Assembly: GCF_002909375.1 (NCBI RefSeq)
Contig: NZ_PPXD01000001.1
Span: 233,709 to 297,708 of the forward strand
DNA from: Cryobacterium zongtaii
GTDB lineage: Bacteria; Actinomycetota; Actinomycetes; Actinomycetales; Microbacteriaceae
DNA length: 64,000 bases
Direction of reading: 5' to 3'
Shown: piece after piece, positions 17,370-28,574 of the stretch
Layout: each line of letters starts with the position of its first letter
How positions within the stretch are numbered: the stretch's first letter is position 1
The notes under the pieces: model-generated
Database searches by the model: none
Told to the model about the DNA's origin: nothing
What the model saw: the letters and a program-made list of their open reading frames with translations, nothing else
Made by a program: the position numbers and the translations under genes

Positions 17370-17564
17370 GGTGCGTCCTTTCGATCCAGTCTCGGCAGAG
17401 AACTGCCTCCAGCGTAAACTCGGCCGGGGTCCCCGGCATTCCCGCAAGCGGCGCACCCGGTGATTCCCCAGCCGATTCCCACCCTCGACGCTAGCGGGTC
17501 CGTGTTGCGCGACAGGCGGGACCGGTCAGCGAAAACCCAGTCCGTGCCAAATAGGATGACGCGT

Positions 17565-17864
17565 ATGGCGACCAGCGGGCACGACGAGAGCACGCGGGGC
17601 GCTGAGGGCTCCGTCGGGCTCAGCCTTCGTGACGAAAACCTGCTCGCGTTCGAGCGGCGACTGTGGTCACACCCCGGTGCCAAGGAACAGGCCATTCGCT
17701 CCGAATTCGGTCTGTCGGCCGCCCGGTACTATCAATTGTTGGGTGCCCTGCTCGACTCCCCGCTTGCCCTCGCCCACGATCCCATGCTGGTCAACCGACT
17801 GCAACGGATGCGTGACGCACGGTCGCAGGCGCGGTCGGCCCGAGCCATCCGCCCCATCGAGTAG
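17565..17864 (+). CDS. DUF3263 protein
   Basis: A 99-residue protein whose core LSLRDENLLAFERRLWSHPG...KEQAIRSEFGLSAARYYQLL is a helix-turn-helix-like domain typical of actinobacterial DUF3263 proteins. In mycobacteria the equivalent gene precedes the LytR_C-domain gene, as here (50 bp apart). ATG 17565 has AGGA 8 nt upstream. It is a probable DNA-binding protein; its target is unknown. Confidence 0.85.
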   Translation: MATSGHDESTRGAEGSVGLSLRDENLLAFERRLWSHPGAKEQAIRSEFGLSAARYYQLLGALLDSPLALAHDPMLVNRLQRMRDARSQARSARAIRPIE

Positions 17865-17914
17865 GGAACCTCCTACCGTGTGTTCAGCCAAACGAGGATC
17901 GAACCAGACAGACG

Positions 17915-18475
17915 ATGCCCACTTCGTACCCGAAAGACCGCTTCGATGACCTCCCGCACAAGCTCGACCGCGTGGGGGCGCACCGCGCACCAGCCAAGAA
18001 GGGGCGTCGCTGGGTTGCCGTCTGGTGGGCCCTCGCCGCGACCGCCCTCCTCATCGGGGTCGGCGCGATCGGTCTGACGGTCCTGAACAACCGGCTGAAT
18101 ATCACCATCCCCGGCATCGAGGCCGAGACCACGCCCGCGGAGCCCACGCCGGAGCCGGTGCCCACCGCCGAGCCAACCACTGACCCCAGTGCGAGTGTCA
18201 CGGTGCTCAATGGGACTCCGACGAGCGGGGTGGCCCGGTCGGTTGGCGACCTGCTCACGACCGGCGGCTGGACCGTCGGCAGCACCAGCGACGCCGACAC
18301 CGAGGACGTCGTCACGACGACCGTCTACTATGCGGACGCGGCCCTGGAGGGCGCTGCACGCGGTGTGGCGGCTCTGCTGCCCGGTTCCGAGGTGCTGCTG
18401 GCGGATGACTTCGCGGGCTCGGATGCCACCCTCACCGTCGTCGTGGGCAGCGACTACGCGATGCCCGCCGGCTGA
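17915..18475 (+). CDS. LytR_C-domain membrane protein
   Basis: A 186-residue protein with a basic cytoplasmic N-terminus, one membrane helix (about 36-57) and a Pro/Thr/Glu-rich linker (about 70-88). The C-terminal LytR_C domain starts SVTVLNGTPTSGVARSVGDLL and ends in LTVVVGSDY. LytR_C modules occur on envelope proteins near LCP cell-wall ligases. It probably forms an operon with the DUF3263 gene, in the same order as in mycobacteria. Confidence 0.87.
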   Translation: MPTSYPKDRFDDLPHKLDRVGAHRAPAKKGRRWVAVWWALAATALLIGVGAIGLTVLNNRLNITIPGIEAETTPAEPTPEPVPTAEPTTDPSASVTVLNGTPTSGVARSVGDLLTTGGWTVGSTSDADTEDVVTTTVYYADAALEGAARGVAALLPGSEVLLADDFAGSDATLTVVVGSDYAMPAG

Positions 18476-18699
18476 CCCGGCCTGACGACTCCCTGCCCTA
18501 CTGGGGTTGCCCTTCCCAGTCAACCCCCTATTGAGTTTCACTCCCGTCACTAGTGTCTGCAGTGGTCGCTCATTTTCTCGGCTGAGCGCTCTCTACCCGA
18601 GAGTGCTCGTTTCGAGACGGTGGACGCAGCTTCTGCGCCAGGCCCGGTAGCACCAACGGGTGAGTGCCGAAACACAACACTGCAACAGGGGAGTTTCAC
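18476..18699 (+). promoter_or_regulatory. Long upstream/leader region of cspA
   Basis: 224 bp without a gene. A hairpin GAGCGCTCT / AGAGTGCTC (18584-18592 with 18600-18608) sits about 90 nt before the start, and the strong AGGGGAG Shine-Dalgarno lies just before ATG 18700. Cold-shock genes often carry structured leaders that control translation with temperature; that function here is inference. Confidence 0.45.
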
Positions 18700-18903
18700 A
18701 TGGCGAACGGAACCGTCAAATGGTTCAACGCTGAAAAGGGTTTCGGCTTCATCACCGTCGATGGAGGTGGGCAGGACGTCTTCGTTCACTACTCCGCCAT
18801 AGACATGCACGGCTACAAGGTTCTCGAGGAAGGCCAGCACGTCATCTTCGAACTCGGTACCGGAGCCAAGGGTCCGCAGGCCGAGTCGGTTCGCCCGGCC
18901 TAA
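18700..18903 (+). CDS. cspA: Cold shock protein CspA
   Basis: A 67-residue single cold-shock domain. RNP1 is KGFGFITV and RNP2 is VFVHYSAI, starting [12 protein letters not shown]. It binds single-stranded RNA/DNA and melts mRNA structure. The size is canonical. It has its own long leader and a terminator. Confidence 0.97.
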   Translation: MANGTVKWFNAEKGFGFITVDGGGQDVFVHYSAIDMHGYKVLEEGQHVIFELGTGAKGPQAESVRPA

Positions 18904-18958
18904 CCGCCCGGCGTCGAACGCAGCCAGCCTCAACCAGCTGAGAACACGACGCACGTGC

Positions 18959-18988
18959 TCGACCACTGATCATCGGATGATCGGTCGA
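18959..18988 (+). terminator. Hairpin after cspA
   Basis: TCGACC (18959-18964) pairs with GGTCGA (18983-18988). The interior GATCATC/GATGATC extends the stem with a small bulge. No T run follows. Confidence 0.6.
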
Positions 18989-19049
18989 CCACCGAGTGTC
19001 AGTCACGCCACCACCGTGACCGCCGGGCAGACATACCGGGCGGGCTAGG

Positions 19050-21901
<2,852 letters not shown>

Positions 21902-21933
21902 GTCCCGCAGCCCCTGCACAAACGCACCACCTC

Positions 21934-21970
21934 AGGCTGGGCGTCTCCTTCGGGAGGCGCCCAGCCTTTG
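21934..21970 (+). terminator. Rho-independent terminator of groL
   Basis: AGGCTGGGCG(T)CTCC, tetraloop TTCG, then GGAG(G)CGCCCAGCCT, followed by TT. It is a strong stem with a UUCG loop, 33 bp after the groL stop and shared with the convergent WXG100 gene. Confidence 0.9.
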
Positions 21971-21987
21971 TCGTATCCGGTGTCGGG

Positions 21988-22278
21988 CTACCGGGCGAAC
22001 AGCCGGGCGTTGGCCTGCTCCACCTCGGCGTACTGCTGGCCGGCCTGCCCGAGCGCCTGATTGAGCGCATCCGCGCTCTGCTCGACGTGCAGCTGCGTGG
22101 TGCGCCACGCCGCGACGGCCCCCTGGAACTGGGCCGACGCCTGCCCGGTCCAGGAACCCTCCAGCCCGGTGAGTTGACCGAGTAGCGCCGCCACCTCGGC
22201 CTGGATGCGGGCCATGGTGGCGCGTGCCGCGCCGGTGGTGGTGATCAATGCATCGCTGTCGACCTGGAACTGGGTCAT
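21988..22278 (-). CDS. WXG100-family protein (EsxA/ESAT-6-like)
   Basis: A 96-residue two-helix protein with the central WxG (GSWTG, about residues 41-45) and heptad-rich helices, starting MTQFQVDSDALITTTGAARA. WXG100 proteins are secreted by type VII systems as dimers. No ESX ATPase or other secretion gene is adjacent, so this is an orphan copy. ATG 22278 has GGAG nearby. Confidence 0.88.
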   Translation of the reverse strand: MTQFQVDSDALITTTGAARATMARIQAEVAALLGQLTGLEGSWTGQASAQFQGAVAAWRTTQLHVEQSADALNQALGQAGQQYAEVEQANARLFAR

Positions 22279-22430
22279 CAAGAGGCTCCGTCCGCTCGTG
22301 TGGGCGTCGGGGTGACGCCCGCGGGCGACGCTACGGCGTGCGGGAAGCCGCCGCAGGGCCCGAGGCGGCCCTGAGGACAACCCGTCGCCCCACCGGGCTG
22401 GGGAGGAGCGGGCCCGGCCGCCGGCGCCGG

Positions 22431-24212
22431 TCAGTCCAGGGTCGGCGACGTGAGCGCCTGCGGGGCGGCGGGCGACTCGGCCAGCGGGAACCAGACCCTG
22501 AAGGTGGCTCCGCCGCCCGGGGTCTCGACGACCTCGATCGAGCCGTTGTGGCTGGCCACGATGGACGCCACGATCGCCAGGCCGAGTCCGCTGCCGCCCG
22601 TTTCCCTGGCGCGGGAGGTGTCGGCCCGCCAGAAGCGCTGGAAGATCTTGTCGCGGATCTGTGGCGGGATGCCCTCGCCGTGGTCGATGATCGAGATAGA
22701 GGCCCGCTGGTTGCGGCGGTCGACGGAGACCTCGAGTTCCACCGGGCTGTCGGCCGGGCTGAACCGGAGGGCGTTGCCCATCAGGTTGGTGATGACCTGG
22801 CGCACCTTGTTCTCTTCGGCCATGATCACCGCGTCCAGCTCAGGTGGGGCCTCCACGACCTCGGGGGTCTCGGCGGCGGGTGTAGCCGCATCCGTGCGCC
22901 TGGGCCTGCGCGTGCGGAGGCGGGCGAGGGTGGCGCCGGCGAACGAGATGGTGCCGGTGCCTGACGTTTCGCCCTTGGCGGCCGCACCCTTGGTCGCGGC
23001 GGCTTTGACTGCCGCGGGCTTGGCCGGTGTCCCCTCGGCGGCAGGGGTCGGCGAAGGCGTCAGCGGGGCTGGTGCGACCTCGCCGGTGGAGTGCGCCAAA
23101 TCGATGGACGACGCCGGGGCTTCCGCGTCGAACTCGGTGGGATGGCTGGTCAGTACCGTGACCTGACGGCCGGGGGAGGAGGCCATCGCGTCCAGCGCGG
23201 CGTCGTGGGCGAGGGGCAGCAGGTCCACTCGGGTGAGGACGAGGGGTTTGGTCTCATCCAGCCTGGCGAGCTCGAGCAGGTCCTCGACGAGACCGCCCAT
23301 GCGGATCGCCTCCTTCTCGATGCGCTCCATGGCCTGGGCCACGTCTTCGGGGGTCTGCAGTGCGCCCATCCGGTAGAGCTCGGCGTAGCCGCGTACCGAG
23401 ACCAGTGGTGTGCGCAGCTCGTGGCTCGCGTCGCCGACGAAGCGGCGCATCTGGTCGATCGTGCGGGCCCGGTCCTTGAAGGCCCGGTCGATACGGCTGA
23501 GCATGGTGTTGAGGGACCGGTTGAGCCGGCCGACCTCGGTATTGGGGGTGGCCCCGCCCAGCCGTTGGCTGAAGTCGCCGTCGGCGATGGCCGCCGCCGT
23601 ACGCTCGGCCTCGCGCAGCGGCGCGAAGGTCGTGGTGACGAGCAGCCGGGTGAGCATGGCGCCCACCAGCACCACCCCCACACCGAAGCCGAGGAAGATG
23701 CTGAGGTACGTGTTGACGGTGTTCTGCGCTGATTGCAGGGACACGGCCATCAGCAGGGTGCCGTAGGTGCCGGTGGAGTTGATCACGAACGGCACCGCCA
23801 CCGCGTGGAACTCGGTGGAGCCTTCCGCGTCGGACAGCTTCTGCACGGCGCCGTTCATGGCGATCACGCTGGGCAGGTCCAACGCCATGGTCACCGCGGG
23901 CAGGCTGGAGCGCGGGCGGTCCCGCCAGGTGCGGTCCTTCAGAACACCGTTCTGGTCATAGATCGCGACAAAGTAGTCGGAGTCCACCCCGGCGGCGCTG
24001 CCGTTGGCCATCGAGTTGCGATAGTCCATCAGGGTGGTCTGCGCCTCGGTCTGCAGGCTGGCATCCACCTGCTGCACGACGTAGTTGCGCAGGATGACCA
24101 TGGTGCCCACCCCGGAGACGAGCAGGCCAAGGGTCAGCATCAGCACGGTCACACCGGTGATCTTGGAGCGGAGCGAAATCCGGCTCCAACGGTCCATCAG
24201 GGCCACATGCAT
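22431..24212 (-). CDS. Sensor histidine kinase with an inserted low-complexity segment
   Basis: A 593-residue kinase. TM1 (about 19-41), an extracellular sensor (about 45-165), TM2 (about 167-190) and HAMP (about 192-245) precede HisKA with His264 in GDASHELRTPL. HATPase follows with N box ITNLMGNALRFS, DHGEGIP, FQRFWR and GGSGLGLAI. Unusually, about 100 residues rich in Ala/Pro/Thr/Lys (about 360-460) separate HisKA and the N box, within the N-terminal part of the ATPase domain. It is the partner of the upstream regulator (29 bp gap). It is an MprB/TrcS-like kinase with unknown stimulus. Confidence 0.9.
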   Translation of the reverse strand: MHVALMDRWSRISLRSKITGVTVLMLTLGLLVSGVGTMVILRNYVVQQVDASLQTEAQTTLMDYRNSMANGSAAGVDSDYFVAIYDQNGVLKDRTWRDRPRSSLPAVTMALDLPSVIAMNGAVQKLSDAEGSTEFHAVAVPFVINSTGTYGTLLMAVSLQSAQNTVNTYLSIFLGFGVGVVLVGAMLTRLLVTTTFAPLREAERTAAAIADGDFSQRLGGATPNTEVGRLNRSLNTMLSRIDRAFKDRARTIDQMRRFVGDASHELRTPLVSVRGYAELYRMGALQTPEDVAQAMERIEKEAIRMGGLVEDLLELARLDETKPLVLTRVDLLPLAHDAALDAMASSPGRQVTVLTSHPTEFDAEAPASSIDLAHSTGEVAPAPLTPSPTPAAEGTPAKPAAVKAAATKGAAAKGETSGTGTISFAGATLARLRTRRPRRTDAATPAAETPEVVEAPPELDAVIMAEENKVRQVITNLMGNALRFSPADSPVELEVSVDRRNQRASISIIDHGEGIPPQIRDKIFQRFWRADTSRARETGGSGLGLAIVASIVASHNGSIEVVETPGGGATFRVWFPLAESPAAPQALTSPTLD

Positions 24213-24241
24213 GGTTCCAGTCTAAGGAGGGGAAACTGGGT

Positions 24242-24934
24242 CTATGCCTTGGCGGCCTTGAGCATGTAGCCGAAGCCGCGCTTGGTCTGGATCAGCGGCT
24301 CGCTGGAGTGCATGTCCACCTTGCGGCGCAGGTAGGAGATGTAGGACTCCACGATGCCCGCATCGCCGTTGAAGTCGTATTCCCAGACGTGGTCGAGGAT
24401 CTGCGCCTTGGAGAGCACCCGGTTCGGGTTGAGCATCAGGTAGCGCAGCAGCTTGAACTCGGTGGGGCTGAGCTCGATGGGCTGGTCGCCGACGAGGACT
24501 TCGTGGGTGTCCTGGTCCATGGTGAGCTCGCCGGCACGGATGACCGCGTCTTCGTCGGCGTGCATGGTGCGGCGCAGAATGGCCTTGATCCGTGCCACGA
24601 TCTCGTCGAGGCTGAACGGCTTGGTGACGTAGTCGTCGCCGCCGACGGTGAGGCCGGTGATCTTGTCTTCGGTGTCGTCCTTGGCCGTGAGGAAGAGGAT
24701 CGGCGCGGTGTAACCGGCCGAACGGAGGCGTTTGGTGACGCCGAAGCCGTTCATGTCGGGCAGCATCACGTCGAGGATGATCAGATCGGGCTCTTCCTCA
24801 AGCACGGCGGAAATCGCCTGGGCACCGTTTCCCACGGCGCGCACGGCGAACCCGGCGAAGCGGAGGCTGGTGGTGAGGAGATCCCGGATATTGGGTTCGT
24901 CGTCAACGATAAGGATGCGGGGGCCGTCAGTCAT
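24242..24934 (-). CDS. OmpR-family response regulator
   Basis: A 230-residue regulator with a receiver domain (VDDE, phosphoacceptor Asp in LIILDVMLPDMNG, Lys in YVTKPF) and a winged-helix DNA-binding domain ending IQTKRGFGYMLK. It is co-transcribed with the kinase gene downstream. It is most like the TrcR/MprA group; the target genes are unknown. Confidence 0.92.
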   Translation of the reverse strand: MTDGPRILIVDDEPNIRDLLTTSLRFAGFAVRAVGNGAQAISAVLEEEPDLIILDVMLPDMNGFGVTKRLRSAGYTAPILFLTAKDDTEDKITGLTVGGDDYVTKPFSLDEIVARIKAILRRTMHADEDAVIRAGELTMDQDTHEVLVGDQPIELSPTEFKLLRYLMLNPNRVLSKAQILDHVWEYDFNGDAGIVESYISYLRRKVDMHSSEPLIQTKRGFGYMLKAAKA

Positions 24935-25172
24935 GCCCCTAGTATCTGCGCGTTAGCTGGCGCTTTCCTGTGAGTGGGCGGTATGTGCGCGGATGATCCG
25001 GTGACAACGCTTTCGGCATGTCGAGGTTGTCTTCCGCGGCGCGTCAGGGTGGACCAGCGCCGACTGGCGGATGAGAGCATAGCCTGGGAAGACCTGCTCG
25101 ATCCGTCACCGGGCGCCGCCTGAACGCACACCCGTCGCCGTCGCACCGCGGCCCAGCACCACAAGGAGTCAG

Positions 25173-26081
25173 ATGGTCAGCTCGACCGACCCGATCGGGG
25201 TCATCCGGCCCCGGCTGGACGTGCCCCGGCGCCGCATCAACGGGCGTGACTTCGACTTCGCGCGTGAGGTGGCGGTAATGGCGGTGATCAACCGCACGCC
25301 GGACTCCTTCTATGATCAGGGCGCCACCTTCGCGCTCGATCAGGCCGTGGCGGCGGCACATCGGGCCATCGACGACGGTGCCGACTGGGTCGACATCGGC
25401 GGGGCCAAGTTCGCCCCGGGTCCGGCCGTTCCGGTCGCGGAGGAGATCGACCGGGTGGTACCCGTCGTCGCCGCCCTGCGGGGCACCGGCGTCGTGATCT
25501 CCGTCGACACCTTCGACCCCGACGTGGCCAGGGCCAGCATCAACGCCGGCGCGCACGTGATCAACGACACCACCGGTGTGCACGACCCGCGGATGGCCGA
25601 GGTCGTCGCGGACAGCGACGCCACTCTGGTGATCACGCACAGCCTGGCCCGGCCCCGCACGCCGTACCCGGCGCCGCAGTACACCGACGTCGCCGCCGAG
25701 GTGTCCGCCTTCCTGCAGGCCAGGGTGCAGCGCGCCCTCGACCACGGGATGCCGGCGGACCGGCTGGTGATCGATCCCGGGCACGACCTGAACAAGAACA
25801 CCCGGCACTCCCTCGAGCTGACCCGCCGGTTGGCGGAGATCACCACGCTCGGCCTGCCCACGCTGGTGGCGGTCTCGAACAAGGACTTCATCGGAGAGAC
25901 CCTCAACCGTGGCCGCGACCAGCGGGTGGAGGGCACCCTCGCCGCCGTCGTCTACTGCATCATGCAGGGCGCCCGCATCGTGCGGGTGCACAACGTGTCG
26001 GCCGCGGTGGACGCCGTGCGGATGACCGAAGCTATTCTCGGCTGGCGAGAACCGGCGTACCTGCGCCACAACCTCACCTGA
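25173..26081 (+). CDS. Dihydropteroate-synthase homologue, FolP2-like
   Basis: A 302-residue TIM-barrel protein of the pterin-binding family. Motifs are VMAVINRTPDSFYDQGATF, DWVDIGGAKFAPG, ISVDTFDPDVA, VINDTTGVHDPRM, LVIDPGHDLNKNTRH and SNKDFIGETL. NRTPDSFYDxGATF and SNKDxxGETL are features I recall from mycobacterial FolP2, a paralogue reported to lack dihydropteroate synthase activity; true FolP has NVTPDSFSDGG. Calling it folP would therefore be risky. It overlaps the reductase gene downstream by one base. Confidence 0.82.
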   Translation: MVSSTDPIGVIRPRLDVPRRRINGRDFDFAREVAVMAVINRTPDSFYDQGATFALDQAVAAAHRAIDDGADWVDIGGAKFAPGPAVPVAEEIDRVVPVVAALRGTGVVISVDTFDPDVARASINAGAHVINDTTGVHDPRMAEVVADSDATLVITHSLARPRTPYPAPQYTDVAAEVSAFLQARVQRALDHGMPADRLVIDPGHDLNKNTRHSLELTRRLAEITTLGLPTLVAVSNKDFIGETLNRGRDQRVEGTLAAVVYCIMQGARIVRVHNVSAAVDAVRMTEAILGWREPAYLRHNLT

Positions 26082-26800
26082 TGAGCGCCATCGATCCCGG
26101 CGACGTGCTGGCCCGTTACACGGTGCACGACAGGTCCGCCCCGCACCTGCGGGTGAACTTCATCAGCAGCCTGGACGGCGCCGCCACCCACGACGGCCTG
26201 AGCGGCGGGCTCGGCGACGACGCCGACAAGTTGGTTTTCGACACCGTGCGGATGCTCTCCGACGTGATCCTCGTCGGTGCGGGCACCGTGCGCGCCGAGG
26301 GCTATGGCGGCATCCGGTTCACCGACGAGGCGGTGGCCTGGCGAGTTGCCCACGCGCTGCCGGAGCACCCGCCGGTGGCGTTGGTGTCCGGCCGTCTCGA
26401 CCTGGACCCGGCGCACCCGGTGTTCACCGCCGCCGCCACCCGGCCGATCGTGATCACCCACGCCCAGGCCCCCGCCCAACGCCGGGCGGCGCTCGCCGCG
26501 GTGGCCGACGTGTGGGTCTGCGGGGAGGCATCCGTCGACCATGCGTTGATGGTGCGCACCCTCACCGCGCGGGGCTACCCGCAGGTGCTCTGCGAGGGCG
26601 GCCCGAGCCTGTTCGGCTCACTCCTGGCCGCGGATGCCGTGGACGAGCTCTGCCTCACCCTGGCCCCGCTGCTGGAGTCCGGCCGGGCAGCGCGCATCGC
26701 CGGCGCGCCGGACGCATCGCCGCGCCGGATGCGCCTGGCCCACGCCCTCCCGGCCGGCGACACCCTGCTGCTGCGCTACGTTCGCGCCCGCGAACTGTGA
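26081..26800 (+). CDS. RibD C-terminal-domain (pyrimidine/dihydrofolate) reductase
   Basis: A 239-residue stand-alone RibD_C/DHFR-fold reductase with LRVNFISSLDGAATHDG at the N-terminus, VILVGAGTVRAEGYG (NADPH-binding loop) and VLCEGGPSLFGSLLAADAVDELCLTLAP near the C-terminus. No deaminase domain is present. The mycobacterial relative Rv2671 can act as a dihydrofolate reductase. The one-base overlap (TGATG) with the FolP2-like gene links it to pterin chemistry. Confidence 0.87.
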   Translation: MSAIDPGDVLARYTVHDRSAPHLRVNFISSLDGAATHDGLSGGLGDDADKLVFDTVRMLSDVILVGAGTVRAEGYGGIRFTDEAVAWRVAHALPEHPPVALVSGRLDLDPAHPVFTAAATRPIVITHAQAPAQRRAALAAVADVWVCGEASVDHALMVRTLTARGYPQVLCEGGPSLFGSLLAADAVDELCLTLAPLLESGRAARIAGAPDASPRRMRLAHALPAGDTLLLRYVRAREL

Positions 26801-26804
26801 GCTG

Positions 26805-26836
26805 AGCCCCTAAAACTCGCGCGTTCTGGGGCTTTT
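26805..26836 (+). terminator. Terminator between RibD_C gene and XPB gene
   Basis: AGCCCC (26805-26810) pairs with GGGGCT (26828-26833); inner AAC/GTT pairs extend it, and TTTT follows on the + strand. The genes are convergent. Confidence 0.8.
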
Positions 26837-26839
26837 CTC

Positions 26840-28498
26840 TCAGTTCGCGGCCACGGTGGGACGGGTGAGGGAGTGCGCGTCGAGGATCGTGTACGAGTAG
26901 CCCTGCTCGGCCAGGAAGCGTTGGCGGTTCTGGGCGAAGTCCTGATCGACGGTGTCGCGGGCGACGAGAGTGTAGAAGCTGGCGGTGAGGCCGGACTCCT
27001 TCGGGCGCAGCAGCCGGCCGAGGCGTTGGGCCTCCTCCTGCCGGGACCCGTAGGATCCGGATACCTGGATGGCGACGGAGGCCTCGGGCAGGTCGATCGA
27101 GAAGTTGGCCACCTTCGACACCACGAGCAGGTTCTCCTCTCCCACCCTGAACGCCTGGTACAGCCGTTCGCGTTCATCCACCGGCGTGGCCCCGGTGAGC
27201 TTGGGCGCCTGCAGGGCCTCGGCGAGCTCGTCGATCTGGTCGAGGTACTGGCCGATCACAAGGATGCGTTCGCCGGGGTGCATAGCCACCAGCTCCTTGA
27301 CGATGTCCAGCTTCGCCGGCGCGGTGGCGGCCATCCGGTAGCGCTCGTCGTCGGGCGCAGCGGCGTAACGGAGCCGCTCGCTGTGGGGCAGGTCGATACG
27401 TACCTCGAAGCAGGCGGCGGGGGAGATGAAGCCCTGGGCCTCGATCTCCTTCCACGGGGCGTCGAACCGCTTGGGCCCGATCAGGCTGAAGACGTCGCCC
27501 TCGCGGCCGTCCTCGCGTACCAGGGTGGCGGTCAGGCCGAGCCGGCGCCGGGCCTGCAACTCGGCGGTGAGCTTGAACACCGGGGCGGGCAGCAGGTGTA
27601 CCTCGTCGTAGATCACCAGGCCCCAGTCCATGGCGTCGAGCAGCTCGAGGTGCGCGTACTCGCCCTTCCGCTTGGCGGTGAGGATTTGGTAGGTCGCGAT
27701 GGTGACGGGCTTGACCTCCTTGACCTGGCCGGAGTACTCGCCGATCTCCTCCGCCGTGAGGGTGGTGCGCTTCTGCAACTCGTCGCGCCACTGCCGGGCA
27801 GAGACCGTGTTGGTGACCAGGATCAGGGTGTTGGTCTTGGCGGTGGCCATCGCGCCGGCGCCCACGAGGGTCTTGCCCGCGCCGCAGGGCAGCACCACGA
27901 CGCCGGAGCCGGCCTCGAAGAAGTTCGCCACGGCCTTGTGCTGGTAGTCACGCAGCGCCCAACCGTCTTCCAGCAGCGCGATGTCGTGCGGGGTGCCCGG
28001 GGTATAGCCGGCGAGGTCCTCGGCGGGCCAGCCGAGCTTCACCAGCTCCTGCTTGAGCTGCCCGCGCGCCCACGGCGCCACCAGGAACGAGTCCGGGGTG
28101 GGCTGGCCGATCAGCAGCGGGGCGATGCGCCGCGCACCGGCCACCTCGGTGAGCACCGGCGCGTCAAGACTGCGCAGCACCAGCTGGCCCTCGGGGTCCC
28201 GGTCGATGACCAGGCGGCCGTAGCGGCCCACGGTCTCTTCAAGGTCGACCGTGACGGTCTGCGGAATCGCGAACTTGGAGTATTTCTCGAGCGTGGCCAG
28301 CATGTTGGCCGCGTCATGCCCGGCGGCGCGGGCGTTCCAGAGGCCGAGCCGGGTGATGCGGTAGGTGTGGATGTGTTCCGGCGCGCGTTCCAGTTCGGCG
28401 AACACGGCCAGGTCGTGCCGGGCATCCTCGGCCAGAGGGTGCGCGACTTCGAGCAGAACCGTGCGGTCACTTTGGACGATCAGCGGGCCATCGGACAT
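26840..28498 (-). CDS. XPB/ERCC3-type superfamily-2 DNA helicase
   Basis: A 552-residue helicase. An N-terminal damage-recognition-like region (about 1-180) is followed by motif Ia LRDYQHKAV, Walker A PCGAGKTL (Lys209), the DEVH box, motif III TATLVRED and C-terminal motifs with QVSGSYGSRQEEAQRLGRLLRPK. XPB helicases open DNA in excision repair or transcription; bacterial copies are common in actinobacteria. Start ATG 28498 is preferred to an in-frame TTG three codons upstream. The next gene upstream is its usual partner. Confidence 0.93.
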   Translation of the reverse strand: MSDGPLIVQSDRTVLLEVAHPLAEDARHDLAVFAELERAPEHIHTYRITRLGLWNARAAGHDAANMLATLEKYSKFAIPQTVTVDLEETVGRYGRLVIDRDPEGQLVLRSLDAPVLTEVAGARRIAPLLIGQPTPDSFLVAPWARGQLKQELVKLGWPAEDLAGYTPGTPHDIALLEDGWALRDYQHKAVANFFEAGSGVVVLPCGAGKTLVGAGAMATAKTNTLILVTNTVSARQWRDELQKRTTLTAEEIGEYSGQVKEVKPVTIATYQILTAKRKGEYAHLELLDAMDWGLVIYDEVHLLPAPVFKLTAELQARRRLGLTATLVREDGREGDVFSLIGPKRFDAPWKEIEAQGFISPAACFEVRIDLPHSERLRYAAAPDDERYRMAATAPAKLDIVKELVAMHPGERILVIGQYLDQIDELAEALQAPKLTGATPVDERERLYQAFRVGEENLLVVSKVANFSIDLPEASVAIQVSGSYGSRQEEAQRLGRLLRPKESGLTASFYTLVARDTVDQDFAQNRQRFLAEQGYSYTILDAHSLTRPTVAAN

Positions 28499-28574
28499 AA
28501 GCAACAATGCTACGCCCGTGGGCTGTGACCGTGCCTACCCGCGTACGGGGGTGCGCCCGACCGGCCCCGCCGGG

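Noticed and set aside
17569..18966. Minus-strand frames opposite the DUF3263, LytR_C and cspA genes
   Set aside because: No motifs or Shine-Dalgarno sites; the plus strand holds conserved genes in a known order.
24935..25172. 238-bp gap between the response regulator and the FolP2-like gene
   Set aside because: Examined for RNA genes, hairpins and small ORFs; only an unremarkable divergent promoter region is visible.
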